DNA of 64,000 nucleotides from Circinella minor (lineage: Eukaryota; Mucoromycota; Mucoromycetes; Mucorales; Lichtheimiaceae), in assembly GCA_016758965.1 (NCBI GenBank), contig JAEPRB010000024.1, positions 62,001 through 126,000 on the forward strand, given 5' to 3'. This document shows positions 1-11,190 of this stretch, piece by piece. The notes under the pieces are model-generated. The model did not search any database. It was not told the DNA's origin and worked only from the letters and a program-made list of their open reading frames with translations. Both the position numbers and the translations under genes were made by a program. Numbering within the stretch: the stretch's first letter is position 1; each line of letters starts with the position of its first letter.

Positions 1-533
1 ACCCAAGAATATTGAAGACGAGGTGGTAAAAAGAGAGATGCACCATATTGAATCAAAATACGAGCATCGGGGCGAGTGTTGTCGCTAGTCCACACTTGGT
101 CAGTTTTTTCCAATACACCAATATCCATACGACCACCACCACTTGCACATGATTCCACCCAGAGTTTAGGGAATTTGACCTTGAGTCTGTCGATGATACT
201 GTAAAAACCTTCCACTGAAAGAACTGCTGCCTCGCGTGGATTGCGATCATAGTTATGCATTGACATTTCAGCTAAAAATTATAAAACATTCATAACCATT
301 TAATACACATAGGAATTATTCTATGATTTTATTATAACTAGTATTATCTTTTAGTGCACAATTTAGAAAATTGGCTATTTTCTTACCCCATGGTCGATTC
401 ATGTCCCATTTGATATAGTCAACATTATTCTCTGCAATAAAAGTGGACATGGTCTCATATAAATAGTCTTGAACTTCAGGCATACCAAGATTCAATACCA
501 ATTGATTTCGAGCTTCATATCTATTTTTTTAAG

Positions 534-564
<31 letters not shown>

Positions 565-2300
565 CATTAGCTTCTTGTATCACATACATAGTCATAATAA
601 ATATTTTCATCAGACTTGCCTTGGAATTCCATCATAATAAAAGACCCAGTCAGGATGTTCTCGATATAAATCTGAATTTGGATTTACACCCTCAGGTTCG
701 TACCAAATACCAAACTTCATTCCTAACTCATGGACTCGATCTGACAAAGGTTTGACACCATTTGGGAACTTTTTTTTGCTAGGGTACCAATCACCGAGAC
801 CAGCCGAATCATTATCTCGCGCACCAAACCATCCTAATATATCGAAAAAGTACCAATTATAGCATGAGCAAGTGCTTTTTTTTTCCTTGAAAAACTTTTG
901 AGACAATGAGTAGCTTACCATCATCAACAACAAAAAGTTCAATACCAAGTGGAGCAGCAATTTCTGCTAATTCGAGTTGTTTGTCGATAGTAAAGTCAAA
1001 GCTACGTATAAAAAATTGAAAGTAAAAAAGAAAAAAAGCTCAGCAACCATTTTTTATAATCCTTTTAATCATTTCATCTCTTCCTTCATTTCATAAAACA
1101 CACACGTCATTGCTTCCCAAGAATTATAAAGTACGGGATGATAAACGCTATCATCCTTTTGTGTCTCGAGATTCTTCTTCTGATATTTGCGAACATGGCG
1201 TGGCAATAATTTACGAGCACCAGGCATGCCTTTATTGGTGAATCCTGCGGCAAATACCGGTGTTGTAAACGATTCATTAGGCTCTAATGTCCATCCAAAA
1301 TCTTGATGATGCATACCACCCACGACACGAGTTGTTCCAAAGAGTGAAGTATGGGCTGTAATTTCCCAACTACCAGACCACGCTAGTGCACCAAAATATA
1401 CTTCGGTTGATGGGTTTACATCTGATGGTACTTGACGGATTGCGAAATAAGGATATGAGACGTGAGATGGAAAACCACGTTGGCTTTGGATAACATGAGT
1501 GACACCTGGACGAAGTTCTGTAGATTCTACCATAGCTTCGGATGCCCTATATAAAATAATAGTAATAACAGACAATAATGATAATTGATTAATAAATCTT
1601 ATTTCTGTACATTTGATTTATTGTTCAAACTGATAGATACGTAAAAGTCACTAATAATAATAATTGATGATACATACCATTCACCAGCTAAAGTCATAAT
1701 TTCACGTTTTTCATCAGAACCAAGAGCGGTTGGTAAATGCCATGCTGCTGAAAATGCCTTGGAAACATTGATACGCTTATCCAAACCATTACGAATAGTA
1801 TAAGATCGTCGAATAATGTCGTTGTCAATATCAATTTCATAGTGAAGAGTGACAAGCACATCTGTTCTATTACCATCACGCAGATCCAGATCCAACATAT
1901 ATCCATCCGTGATATTTGCGTTGCCAGAATACAATAAGTTAAGTTCTCTTACGCCATCAGGGAGTTCTACCTTGAGTACATTATCTCTGTAGCGCAAACC
2001 GCCAAAAACGGGAAGCTCTTCGGTTACATAGGTGGGAGGTGGATTTTGGATAAAAAATGTGTCATCCATAGTTGCGTTCAAATCGTCTAATCGCTCCAAT
2101 CGATTTCCCCAATGAAGGTTGGCAATATAACCTTCAGTAGTTGCACCGATAACATAAGAGGACTGTTCTGTTACAAGGAACCAAGTATCCAAGGTTTCAT
2201 GTTTATGTATACCTGTCTTCAAAGCGGTAACTGTTGAGGTAACTGTTGCCGCTATTAATAATAGACTATGTAGAAGTCTACTTTTTGAGTTTGCTGTCAT
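1..2300 (-). CDS. GH36 alpha-galactosidase, secreted, C-terminal part missing at window edge
   Basis: This gene encodes a glycoside hydrolase family 36 alpha-galactosidase, which removes terminal alpha-galactose from raffinose-type sugars or galactomannan. Exons on the minus strand: 2300-1678, 1546-1106, 1001-919, 833-620, 520-387 and 271-1, open at the edge (about 588 residues visible). Residues 1-26 form a signal peptide (LLHSLLLIAATVTSTVTA). The N-terminal beta-sandwich domain follows, then the catalytic barrel. The nucleophile is Asp in YIKWDMNRPW (about residue 493), and the acid/base Asp is in WTSDNTRPDAR (about 562). GH36 markers WFGARDND, RNQLVLNLG and ESCASGGGRMD are present. The start is the ATG just before the signal peptide; upstream in-frame codons are poly-Phe/Lys encoded by a homopolymer. 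The fourth intron (619-521) uses a GC donor. Identification is firm; substrate range is not predictable. Confidence 0.93.
521..619 (-). other. GC-AG intron carrying a CA/TA microsatellite
   Basis: Fourth intron of the alpha-galactosidase gene. The donor reads CCAAG|GCAAGT and the acceptor ends ATAG. Joining here gives GIPR-YEARNQLVL, which restores the conserved GH36 strand, while no GT donor nearby does so. The intron contains (CA)n followed by (TA)n at about 535-565. Confidence 0.8.
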
Positions 2301-4212
2301 TCTTGGTGGTTTTTTTTTTTTTTTTAAAAAAAAAAAAAAGCTCAAGGAGAAAATTGGAATGAATTGACAAAACAGAGATATATTTATATTAAATATTACA
2401 TGTTTGTTACTCCAAAAATAAGATTTTGTACACGAATTAATCTTGCTTAATGTTATAATATAAATTTTGATGTTTTCTTTTTTATATAATCAATCTTTCA
2501 TTTTCTGAAACATGCATTCAATTACCGCAAAAAATAGCTTAATAGATACAAAGGGCAAAATAAAAATAAAAAAGATGGGGTTCTGCCGTAAGCCTTTCCC
2601 GCAGCTGTTTCTTGTGGGGTTACGTAACACAAATCATTAGATAATCCAAACTCGGTTACACGGTCGCTGGAATTTCGTTTTGTATTAGTTAAGATTTATT
2701 TAAAGTATTCTCTTCACACGCATAAAAAAAATAAGACAGAAATGTGGTTCATACCTTTTCATGGGGCATTCTCAAACAGTACTAGCTGAAAAAAAAAACA
2801 AATGTCATATTAATGTAACAAGAATTTTTTTTATACAGCATTACATTAACCATCAATTTTTATGTTCTCGGATAATGGTATTTGTAAATTGACTCAACGA
2901 TACCCTTTTTTATTTTTATTTTCAGGAGCAACATCGTCAAGCATTGCCGATGAGATGGAAAGAACAGAAATATCGAAGCAATACTATTGGTTCTTCCTTT
3001 TCTTTCCCAGCGGGTATAAATCCATTATGTCATAAATAAGCTATATTATAAATGTTACCTCTAATGAAAGCTACTTTATTACATAATGAGTTTATCAGCA
3101 ATCCAATTAATTTGTCTTTATGGAACTGATGAAGTTTGATATTAAAGTTCATTTCGGTTGCAACACAAAAAGAAAACGATTGTTACCACTTACTGTTTCT
3201 TCCTATAATGATTCGCGGCCGAGTTACTTTCCATCCTGCGTGCGCTGTAATCTAATGTTTATGCTCGATTATTTTCAATTTTGCGGAATTCCTGTATAAT
3301 AGTACTTACAGACAGCGCAAAATTGGAAAAACCAATATATGAGCAACTACTACATCCAAATGGGTGTTATAAATATAGATATAAAAAATGAATACCTGGT
3401 TTCTAAAGTTTTGTTCTGCCATTACATCATGATGAAAATTATACCATTACCTGGGTATTATATACTATATATCTTTGTAGTGGTGATATCGAATTACTGG
3501 TATGTTGACCACCAGGCTAAAAATGTATGCATTATTTATTAGATTAGAACGTGATTTAAAAAAAGCACTTCTCTATTAATTAACGCATGAACAAATAAAC
3601 AAATAAACAGAGTTACGTCTCCTTTTGTTGATGAACGATGTAATAAAGGTGGATTTTAGAATTAATGCCCGTTTTGGTGAATGAATAAAAATAGTCTTGT
3701 TTTTATGGTATCACAACAACCTATATATATATATATATAAAAGAATGGTAAAGGAACTAAGAGAGCTAAGGTTTGCTTTCTTTTTTTTTCCGTTTCCGAG
3801 GTAATGTTCATGTTGCTATGTATCTAATATGGAGCGCTTGATTAAACAACGCTTGGCAACAAATGTTTTCTAATATCTTGGTAACTAACAGGATTTTGTT
3901 AAAGTCTTTTTGTTCTTTTCTGCTGTAAAATTTAACCGCGCAGTATCGTGCTTTACAAAGTGAAACAGCATTAAAACAATATTATATTATAATGTTGTGA
4001 TATCAATTACTGTTATTGCTATTGTATAATTTTTGCGATAAATAACCCATTAAACATCACTGTGTGACCAAGCATTTTTAATATACAGAGGCTTTTGGCA
4101 AGAGTATTCCAGAAATTTGTGGACCTGAGATCTAAAGCACTCTATTTTTCCTTGTACGTTTTTTTCAACGCGATTTTCTGTTCCAAATAAAACCTTACGA
4201 TCAACAAAACAC
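2301..4212. other. Intergenic region with one unexplained higher-GC island
   Basis: No recognised gene. It separates two divergently transcribed genes. The stretch 2570-3040 is less A+T-rich. On the plus strand it holds a 21-codon ORF (MGFCRKPFPQLFLVGLRNTN, from 2575) and, after a good acceptor at about 2923, a segment open in two frames (one reads EQHRQALPMRWKEQKYRS, the other ATSSSIADEMERTEISKQ). I could not join these convincingly into a gene. A (TA)n run lies at about 3721-3740. Nothing else stands out. Confidence 0.5.
2381..2388 (-). promoter_or_regulatory. Candidate TATA box of the alpha-galactosidase gene
   Basis: The sequence TATAAATA on the minus strand lies about 81 nt upstream of the ATG at 2300. 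Between them is a long A/T homopolymer near 2311-2338. Spacing and sequence fit a fungal core promoter; this is a motif match only. Confidence 0.4.
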
Positions 4213-5889
4213 ATGCCCATAAACACGTCTATTACACGAAAGAGACCAGTTTCTAATGTTGGAGAAGAGCAACCTTGGTGCTTAATTGAATCAGATCCGG
4301 GTAAGTAAAATGATACTTTTTTTACGTGTCTAAATGTAACTAAATTAGGAACACTTTTTGCTAACTTGAGCACGACAGAAATCTTTACGGAGCTGTGTGC
4401 GACTTTTGGCGCCAAGGACGTATCTGTTGAAGAAGTTTACGATGTTGATGAATTACCTTCAAAGTATGTAACTACTCGAGAGCACATTTCTTATATTTTT
4501 TGTACCTGTTTTATTAATGTTCCTTTTTCTATTTTTTTAAAAAAAGGAGGACGTATGGATTGATTTTCGCTCATCGATTCGACGAATCAACAAATGTTCC
4601 TATTGATTGGAATGAAAAAGACGAAGACCGTGATAAAGTGTTTTTCTGCTGTCAGGTACATTACATTGCATTATAATTAAATTACTTATATACTGTTTAC
4701 TTATATAATTTATGTATGTATTTCAGCTTGTGACCAATATTTGCGCAACACTAGCCGTACTTGCAATTCTTTTCAACGTTGATCACCTTACAGATATTGG
4801 TGATCACTTACGAGAACTCAAAGAAATTTTACGATATGTTGAACCAAAGGTATACTGATGACACAATATTGTTGTTGTTACTGTTGTTGACGCAAAATTA
4901 ACTGTGGATGTAAATTTGTTGAAACTAGGATAGAGGGATGGCTATTGGGAACGACATACTTTTACGAAAGGCCCATAACAGCTTTGCAGGGTAATGACCT
5001 TACTATTATCAGTACTATTATGTAGAATTAAATAATCATAGCAAGCAACTGTTCACACGGCCTTTTTTTTTTTACTAGAATACAAGCTAAAGCTGCAACT
5101 CAGCCAAAACGACGGAAAACTCCAAAGAAAAAGGGCCGCAAACCAAAAAAACAAGTACTAGAAAATGAAATCGTCTATCACTATATATCATATGTTCATG
5201 TTGGCGGTTTTTTATGGGAATTAGATGGCATGAATATGGTACCAATCAAACACGCACGATGTACAGCAGAGAACTGGGTAGATGTTTTACGGCCTATTGT
5301 ACGAGCAAAGATGCAGTAAGTTGCTTTACTATTTAAACAGATTACATTGCAGGCTAATATATATGAGCTTTTCTATTACTATTATTTATAGGGTAGCAGG
5401 AGGGGACAGTTTTAGTATGTTATCTGTTGGACCAGGTCCGTGGACAGAACAAGGACGAACAGATATAATCGACATTGACCGCTTCGAAAATCATATTGAT
5501 TCCCAGTTAAATGAACTTGAACCCAGTTGGAGACAGATGACCGATTTTTCGATACCCAATATCACACTTGATGGAAATCCAACTTTAATATTAAAAGATC
5601 GTATGAAACGGGCACAGCTTGGTTCATTGATAGAAGCAAAAAAGGAACTGGATGTCCAACGAAGTATATTGCCGTTTGATGAAAGAGATGGATTAAAGGA
5701 ATTCGATTCAAGATTGGTATGGTTTCTATTTGACATTTGTATTATATTTCCTTCTGATTACTAATTAATTTTTTTTATTAGTTAAAAAATACCCGCCGCA
5801 AACATGACTTTACCCCATTTTTACAGCAATTGATAAGGAAGGTTCATGAAAATGACGTACATAAGGAAGTGTTCAAATTAAAAAAGTAA
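4213..5889 (+). CDS. Ubiquitin C-terminal hydrolase, UCH37/BAP1 class (peptidase C12)
   Basis: A cysteine-protease deubiquitinase of the UCHL5/BAP1 branch, acting on ubiquitin conjugates at the proteasome, INO80 or chromatin. Eight exons: 4213-4300, 4379-4463, 4547-4655, 4727-4849, 4929-4990, 5079-5315, 5392-5716, 5782-5889; 378 aa. The core opens with WCLIESDPEIFTELC. All four catalytic positions are present: Gln94 (FFCCQL), Cys100 (NICATLAVL), His190 (YHYISYV) and Asp205 (WELDG). A very basic insert (RRKTPKKKGRKPKK, about 167-180) sits in the cross-over loop before His190 and could be a nuclear signal. The C-terminus has the UCH37-like domain with RRKHDFTPFLQQL near the end. The ATG at 4213 is the first after an in-frame stop and sits 22 codons before the UCH domain. 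Human UCHL5 is slightly shorter and BAP1 much longer. Whether it is the UCHL5 or BAP1 orthologue is uncertain. Confidence 0.93.
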
Positions 5890-6665
5890 CGAGCTCAACA
5901 TCGAGTATATGACTTGTATATAAAATCTTTCCATTGTACATTTTTTTATTTGTTGTTATGAAAAAATTTTCATGTATGGAATACCATTATTTAGAGGATA
6001 TATGCGTATATATTTCCAAAGATTATTGGAAAGTGAAGAAGGTGATTTAGTATTGATTGTTGGCGCATAAACATTGACATAAACATTATTATGTAATCAA
6101 CAGCTATGAATTATTAAGAGTTTTGATAAAAAATACTTGATAGATAGAACTTTACTATGAATAGCCACTTTTTTTCAGGGACATATTTGGTAGAAACATT
6201 TACATCAACACCGTGATTCTTGTTCTGTTAATACAAGGTGTGGATTAGCTTTTGCTGCACTCTCAATCATTTTGGAATTATTAATGCTGTTCCAATGTAG
6301 CCTTTTTCATTGGTTTTCGATTTGTCATCTATGCATATTTATAAATAATATTCCGTCACGGATGTTGACATGATTGGAAGCATGGATAGTTATGCAATAA
6401 TAAGTTGCAATATTAAAACAGTGGTTCCGTAATAACCCGCTAATTTTATTCTATATAAAGATATCATTTGTAGCTATGTACTAAAGGTACGTGTCATATG
6501 CTGCAATGGACAATAAATGTCGACTTATGCATAATAATCATATCAATTTATATTGAAAGGTTAAACTAACAGTAATAGTATAATGACAATATATTACAAC
6601 TAAACGACATATAAAAATATAATAATGATGGTAATAATAAATACAATATAAATATACAAGCAAAT
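5890..6665. other. Intergenic region, convergent gene ends
   Basis: Lies between the 3' ends of the UCH gene (+) and the first MFS gene (-). It is A+T-rich with no ORF or RNA gene I can support; it presumably holds both 3' UTRs and polyadenylation sites. Confidence 0.6.
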
Positions 6666-8638
6666 CTAAACTTTTTTAAAGACTCTCCAACCTCCTTGGA
6701 TAACTCTTAGAATCCAAGAAGCACATGCACCAGCAAAGAACAAACAGCCAGCGAAAATGACAGCACCACGATAATTTTCACCATCGCTACCACTTTCAAC
6801 GATGGCCGAAGCCAAAGGCTGTCCCAAAAGACCACCGAAGCACCATGCGAAAAAGGCCCAGCCAGTACCAGATTCTAGGTGGTCGATACCCACTACTTCG
6901 GTGATAACAGCAGTAATCATAGCTATGTACCCTCCACCGAAAATACCTATGATAAATTGTTAATATATGTTATTCATTTCATTGTTGTATTATGTATATA
7001 CGAAGAAAAATGAATTTTGTTTTATAGACTAATTTACCATACAAAACAACAAATGCCCACATGGATCCAGCAGAAGTAGCAGTAGCCCAGACAGCCAAAT
7101 GAGCAACACACGCCATAAGACCACATATAACAGCCATGTTAAAACGTCCAACATAATCACCAGCGAAGCCAACGGAAATTTTACCAACGAACATAATGGC
7201 GGACATAATAGCACTTAAATTACTACGCATGAAACTATCAAGTTCAAGGTGTCGAGCGTAAGATGGTACAAATCCAGATGGAATCTTAAATTAAAAAGAG
7301 GAGAATAAAGTTAATTGATATTCAATTAATACAAAAAGCATTTGTTGGTGTATTTACTCACGTAAAAAGCAAAATTTCCAATAAGATGAATAAAAAATAA
7401 AACAAGGAACTTTTTATTCTTTAAATCTTGAATATCAACAATTGGAATGTTCTTTCGTGGTGGGTTTAATCGCCAACAAGTAACAGAAGAAACTGCCAGA
7501 AGACCTAACTGTATGAATCCAATAATACGAAGTGCCCATCTGTATCCGATGGTTTCAAAACATGCACCAGCAATATAAGAGAACGATAGACCACCAGCAC
7601 CAGATGCGCTCATTGTAATGCCTTTTCGAACCAGTATCGTAGATCGGACCCGATATTTCCAATTAAATACAGGTTGAATGAATGAGTAAATGATATGGAT
7701 ATAAGCATGACTACCTCAAATAACAACAATGATTATTTTTATCTGGCACTAACCTACTGCTAGACCCCGATATTTTGAGAACCACATTTGAGGGCCACGC
7801 ATACATGAAAACCACGCCAAACTGGCACCCACACCGCTCATCACTCCCTGCGTGATATAAAGCTGCCATACCTAATAATTTTGATTATTAAAATGACAGA
7901 AATCAGCGCAATTTCATTTGAGTATCGGATCTAGACACGAAAACCAAGAATCTGTATAAACTAACCTCATTAGTAATACTTGCAAGCATCATCGCCAATG
8001 AACTCAGCATACAAGCAACAGCCAGCATGTAACGATCGTCAATCTTGGAAGCCATGTAAATGTAGAAAGGCCCAGTAATGTTACAAAGACAATACCACAA
8101 TGAACCGATCCAAGAAAGCTGAGTCATCTGGTTCGGATAGACATTCGCATTATATTCATCGAAAAAGACCCCCCAACTAGATTACACAAAGAACAGCAGG
8201 TTATGTTAGATGCATCACTTTTTGTGGCTAAAGACCGATTGATGAAATTTTATGGGGAGCTCGTACCTATATCCATAACCTTGACTATTTTCATTTTTCG
8301 ATTATAATATATAAATATATAAGTATACATAAAAGAGTTAGCCATTGAATTCAATAAATATGGTACTGCTGTTAATCAAACTCACGTAGCAAAAAATCCC
8401 TAAATAAGTGCATTGTTGATAGAAAGTTAGTCATATAATTAATGAATAGTCTAATTGGAATAAAATATAAATATGGCTTGCGTACACAAAAAGATCCAAC
8501 CACGACCAACCATGCCTTCCAACCACCATCTGGAGGTTCTCTTAGTTGAACGTGGTCTTCATCATAATCTTTCTCAGTAATGGAAGATGCAGTTTCTATA
8601 TGACATTCCTTTTCCAGTTTGTATGAACCATCAACCAT
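6666..8638 (-). CDS. MCT-like major facilitator transporter, paralogue 1
   Basis: A 12-TM MFS carrier of the monocarboxylate porter-like family, whose fungal members include riboflavin and monocarboxylate carriers; the substrate here is unknown. Exons on the minus strand: 8638-8486, 8399-8386, 8284-8267, 8176-7966, 7871-7754, 7621-7362, 7284-7038, 6946-6666; 433 aa. Exons 2 and 3 are micro-exons of 14 and 18 nt that together encode GFFATQGYGYS in TM1. The family signature is REPPDGGWKAWLVVVGSF at TM1. GITMSASGAGG is the conserved glycine-rich TM5 motif and GDYVGRFN is the loop between halves. The N-terminal tail of about 35 residues is acidic and cytosolic. The protein closely matches the gene at 14034-16215: same length and same splice positions except one. 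Membrane carrier identity is firm. Confidence 0.92.
8267..8284 (-). other. 18-nt micro-exon of MFS paralogue 1
   Basis: TCAAGGTTATGGATATAG between a TAG acceptor and a GTACGA donor, encoding the end of Thr, then QGYGY and the start of Ser. The paralogue has the equivalent 18-nt exon at 15846-15829 coding the same residues. Confidence 0.85.
8386..8399 (-). other. 14-nt micro-exon of MFS paralogue 1
   Basis: GGATTTTTTGCTAC, preceded by a TAG acceptor and followed by GTGAGT. It encodes G-F-F-A plus two bases of Thr. The paralogue has an exon of the same size at 15956-15943 with two silent differences, which supports it being real. Confidence 0.85.
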
Positions 8639-11190
8639 CGTTGTCTTATTATTAGAATAAAATATTATTGTCTAATAATATTTAAGAAAGCGAGAAAGAG
8701 AAGAGAAAAGTGAGATGTATTTTTTATATATATAATGCAACAACGCAGCTGCCATAGCTCAATTACAGTCTGGTGTTGCACAAGAACAAAGTATACCGCA
8801 AGTTAATAGAAGCTTTCGAAAAAGGGGAATGCGATAGTTTCAAAAGAAACCATAGGTTGACATTTGAGGTGCTGAATAATATACGTCCAATCAACTGCAC
8901 CGAACAAAATGATTATTTTCTCAATTAGGATCCTTGATCCTTCGTCCTTCCCCACATTAGTGTAAATAATGCTCAGATTACCCCGGAAACAATAGATAAT
9001 TCTGTGTGTGCGTTTTTTTTTCTTTATCTATCTTGTCGTTTCGCTTCGTTAAGTAAATCGTAATACAGTTTATAATAATGACATTTTGATCACAGAAGAA
9101 GAGCATGATATTCGTGCTACCAAAATATCAAAAATTGATTTGACATATTTGAACAATAAGTATGTATGTTCTACATTTTTTTATTATGCTCATCAATGAT
9201 TAAAAAGATTTAATTTTTATTACCCACAGTTCCTAATATGGAATGATATACTCATCAAAAACAAGATGTAAAACAATTATAGAATGACTTAATCTGCAGG
9301 GTCGGTTGGTGCCGCGTGGGTTTAAAAAAGTCCGAATACAACCAGTAGTTGACTCGGAAGTTTAATAAATGGTGAGTAACCTTGGTCCTGGTATTAAACA
9401 TGAATAAGATTATTATTATTTTCTTCAACTTTTCCACGCGGCATAAATGAAAGAAATTTGCTCCCTCCGATTCTGGCTGTTTAGGTACCAATCGCGGCTG
9501 GGTAATATTCCTGACACTTCCCAAATTCAGCAATTCCGTTGCTACGGCGTATTGCTACGGAGACAGAATGTAGTGACACATTTGCTCGATGCTATGCCTT
9601 ATTATTATTTATTGGTGACATCAAACACGATGAGCTTATTATCATGAGGTAATATTTCGCTGTTTTTGTTCGTTTGTTATAAAATATGCCGACCATATTC
9701 AGATTGCGGTACCCAAAGACTCATAGTAACAAACGAATGGGATTTTGTTAGCCATACGTTATTTATTGACTGAGTTACGGAAAGTTGCAACGAGTGGATA
9801 AATACAAGTTTTTTTTTAAGGTTAACTGGTTTTGTTTAAGTTTAGACTTCATTTTATTTTAGGCTTATGACCTTTTTCAGATAAGCAGTTTTATGCAACA
9901 AAGTTACTAATTGTTAAGTAGTACGAATTGGTTAAGAGGATTCTACAAGAAAAAAAGTAACGTGTTCGCAATTCTAGTTTCCATTACTATGATAGTGATT
10001 TCTATCGGACCATTTGGGAAACAGACCTTTTTGCCTAGCCAGCTACAAAATGTTAATGAACTATTAAAGTGATTAGATATGGGCAATATACATATCGGTA
10101 AAAATAATCTTCCGCTTCATTTAAGATCACAATACAGACGAAAAAATCAACAGTATTTTTCATCTGATTGAACATCACATTTCTCTTGAAGTAGTTCCTT
10201 TTTATCGAGCCTGTTGTATTTTTTTTTTATAGATTGGAAGTGTACCCAATATCTACCTAAATGCTTGTGTTAAAAATTAAAAAGCTATGTACAATTATAT
10301 ACTGTTATGCGATTATCTGTTCAATATTATATGAAAAGAATTTGTATGATTCGCAATGCTATATAATTTTGTGTTCCTAAGTCATTCATGGTTTTATGTT
10401 ATTGGATAAGTACATTGCAACTGCAGCTAGTAGAAAACATATGACACCCCACTTAAAAAAATTAGCTTGCTAGTATTGAAATGTTTATACGTATGCTGGT
10501 CGAAATCAAGGTTTATGTGTATTTTACCGAGGAAAGAGAATTAGTATAAAGCCTTCTCGGACAAAAATAGGTACTTTCTCCCTCCCCTAATTATAACTGT
10601 GATTCTGCTCGCTTTTATTTAAGTAATAGTGTACGTGCACAGTTTTTTTATTAATAAGTACACAAAAGTTTCCGGTGCCAACTTCTTTGCTATAAGGTAT
10701 AAAGATAAGAGTATGCATACGCGGTGTTATGATTAAACTCGCTACACAGCGATCATTGGTAATAGCAGTGTGTTTTTTTTATCTGTCCATACCATCTTCT
10801 TATCCGGCGGTTGTGATACATATCAGAGCGTGTAACCGCTAAAATGTCTACTAGAGTCTGGATTATTTTCTTGGAGATAAGCTCGAGTAACATGGAGATC
10901 CAACGATTAAAACCCAAAAGCAGTTATTCACTGGATCATAATATACATCTTATAGCAGAGCAGACCAATAAGTTAATATTCTTTGTAGTTTTATGTAATA
11001 TTCTTATTTACGAGTATAATATTAGATGTAACATCAAACACATCCTTTGCTTTTTTTTATTCTTTGTAACAATTAAGCGTGGGAGAATGAATTTCTTTAA
11101 AATTTCACAAAAAATGCTATTCGGATCTGGTCTCTTTTCTATTTTTTACTTTACAAATTACTGCTTTTTATAGCAACACCGAGAAAATCA
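8639..11190. other. Intergenic region between divergent MFS genes, with a possible coding relic
   Basis: No intact gene. At about 9100-9160 (+) one frame reads TEEEHDIRATKISKIDLTYL and then NNK, a composition more protein-like than its surroundings, between a CACAG acceptor-like site and GTATGT. No flanking exons could be found, so it may be a decayed exon. At about 9535-9565 the sequence TTGCTACGG is directly repeated. The rest holds only low-complexity A+T-rich sequence. Confidence 0.4.
8715..8731 (-). promoter_or_regulatory. Candidate TATA box of MFS paralogue 1
   Basis: A TATATATAAAAAA-like run on the minus strand about 80-90 nt upstream of the ATG at 8638. In such A+T-rich DNA this is suggestive only. 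Confidence 0.3.

Noticed and set aside
4050..4415. 121-codon minus-strand ORF opposite the start of the UCH gene
   Set aside because: Shadow of the plus-strand UCH exons 1-2 and the upstream open frame; no family resemblance.
4366..4563. UCH start at the TTG at 4366
   Set aside because: TTG is inside an intron. The upstream exon 4213-4300 encodes PWCLIESDP, which joins at 4379 to complete the conserved UCH N-terminus from an ATG.
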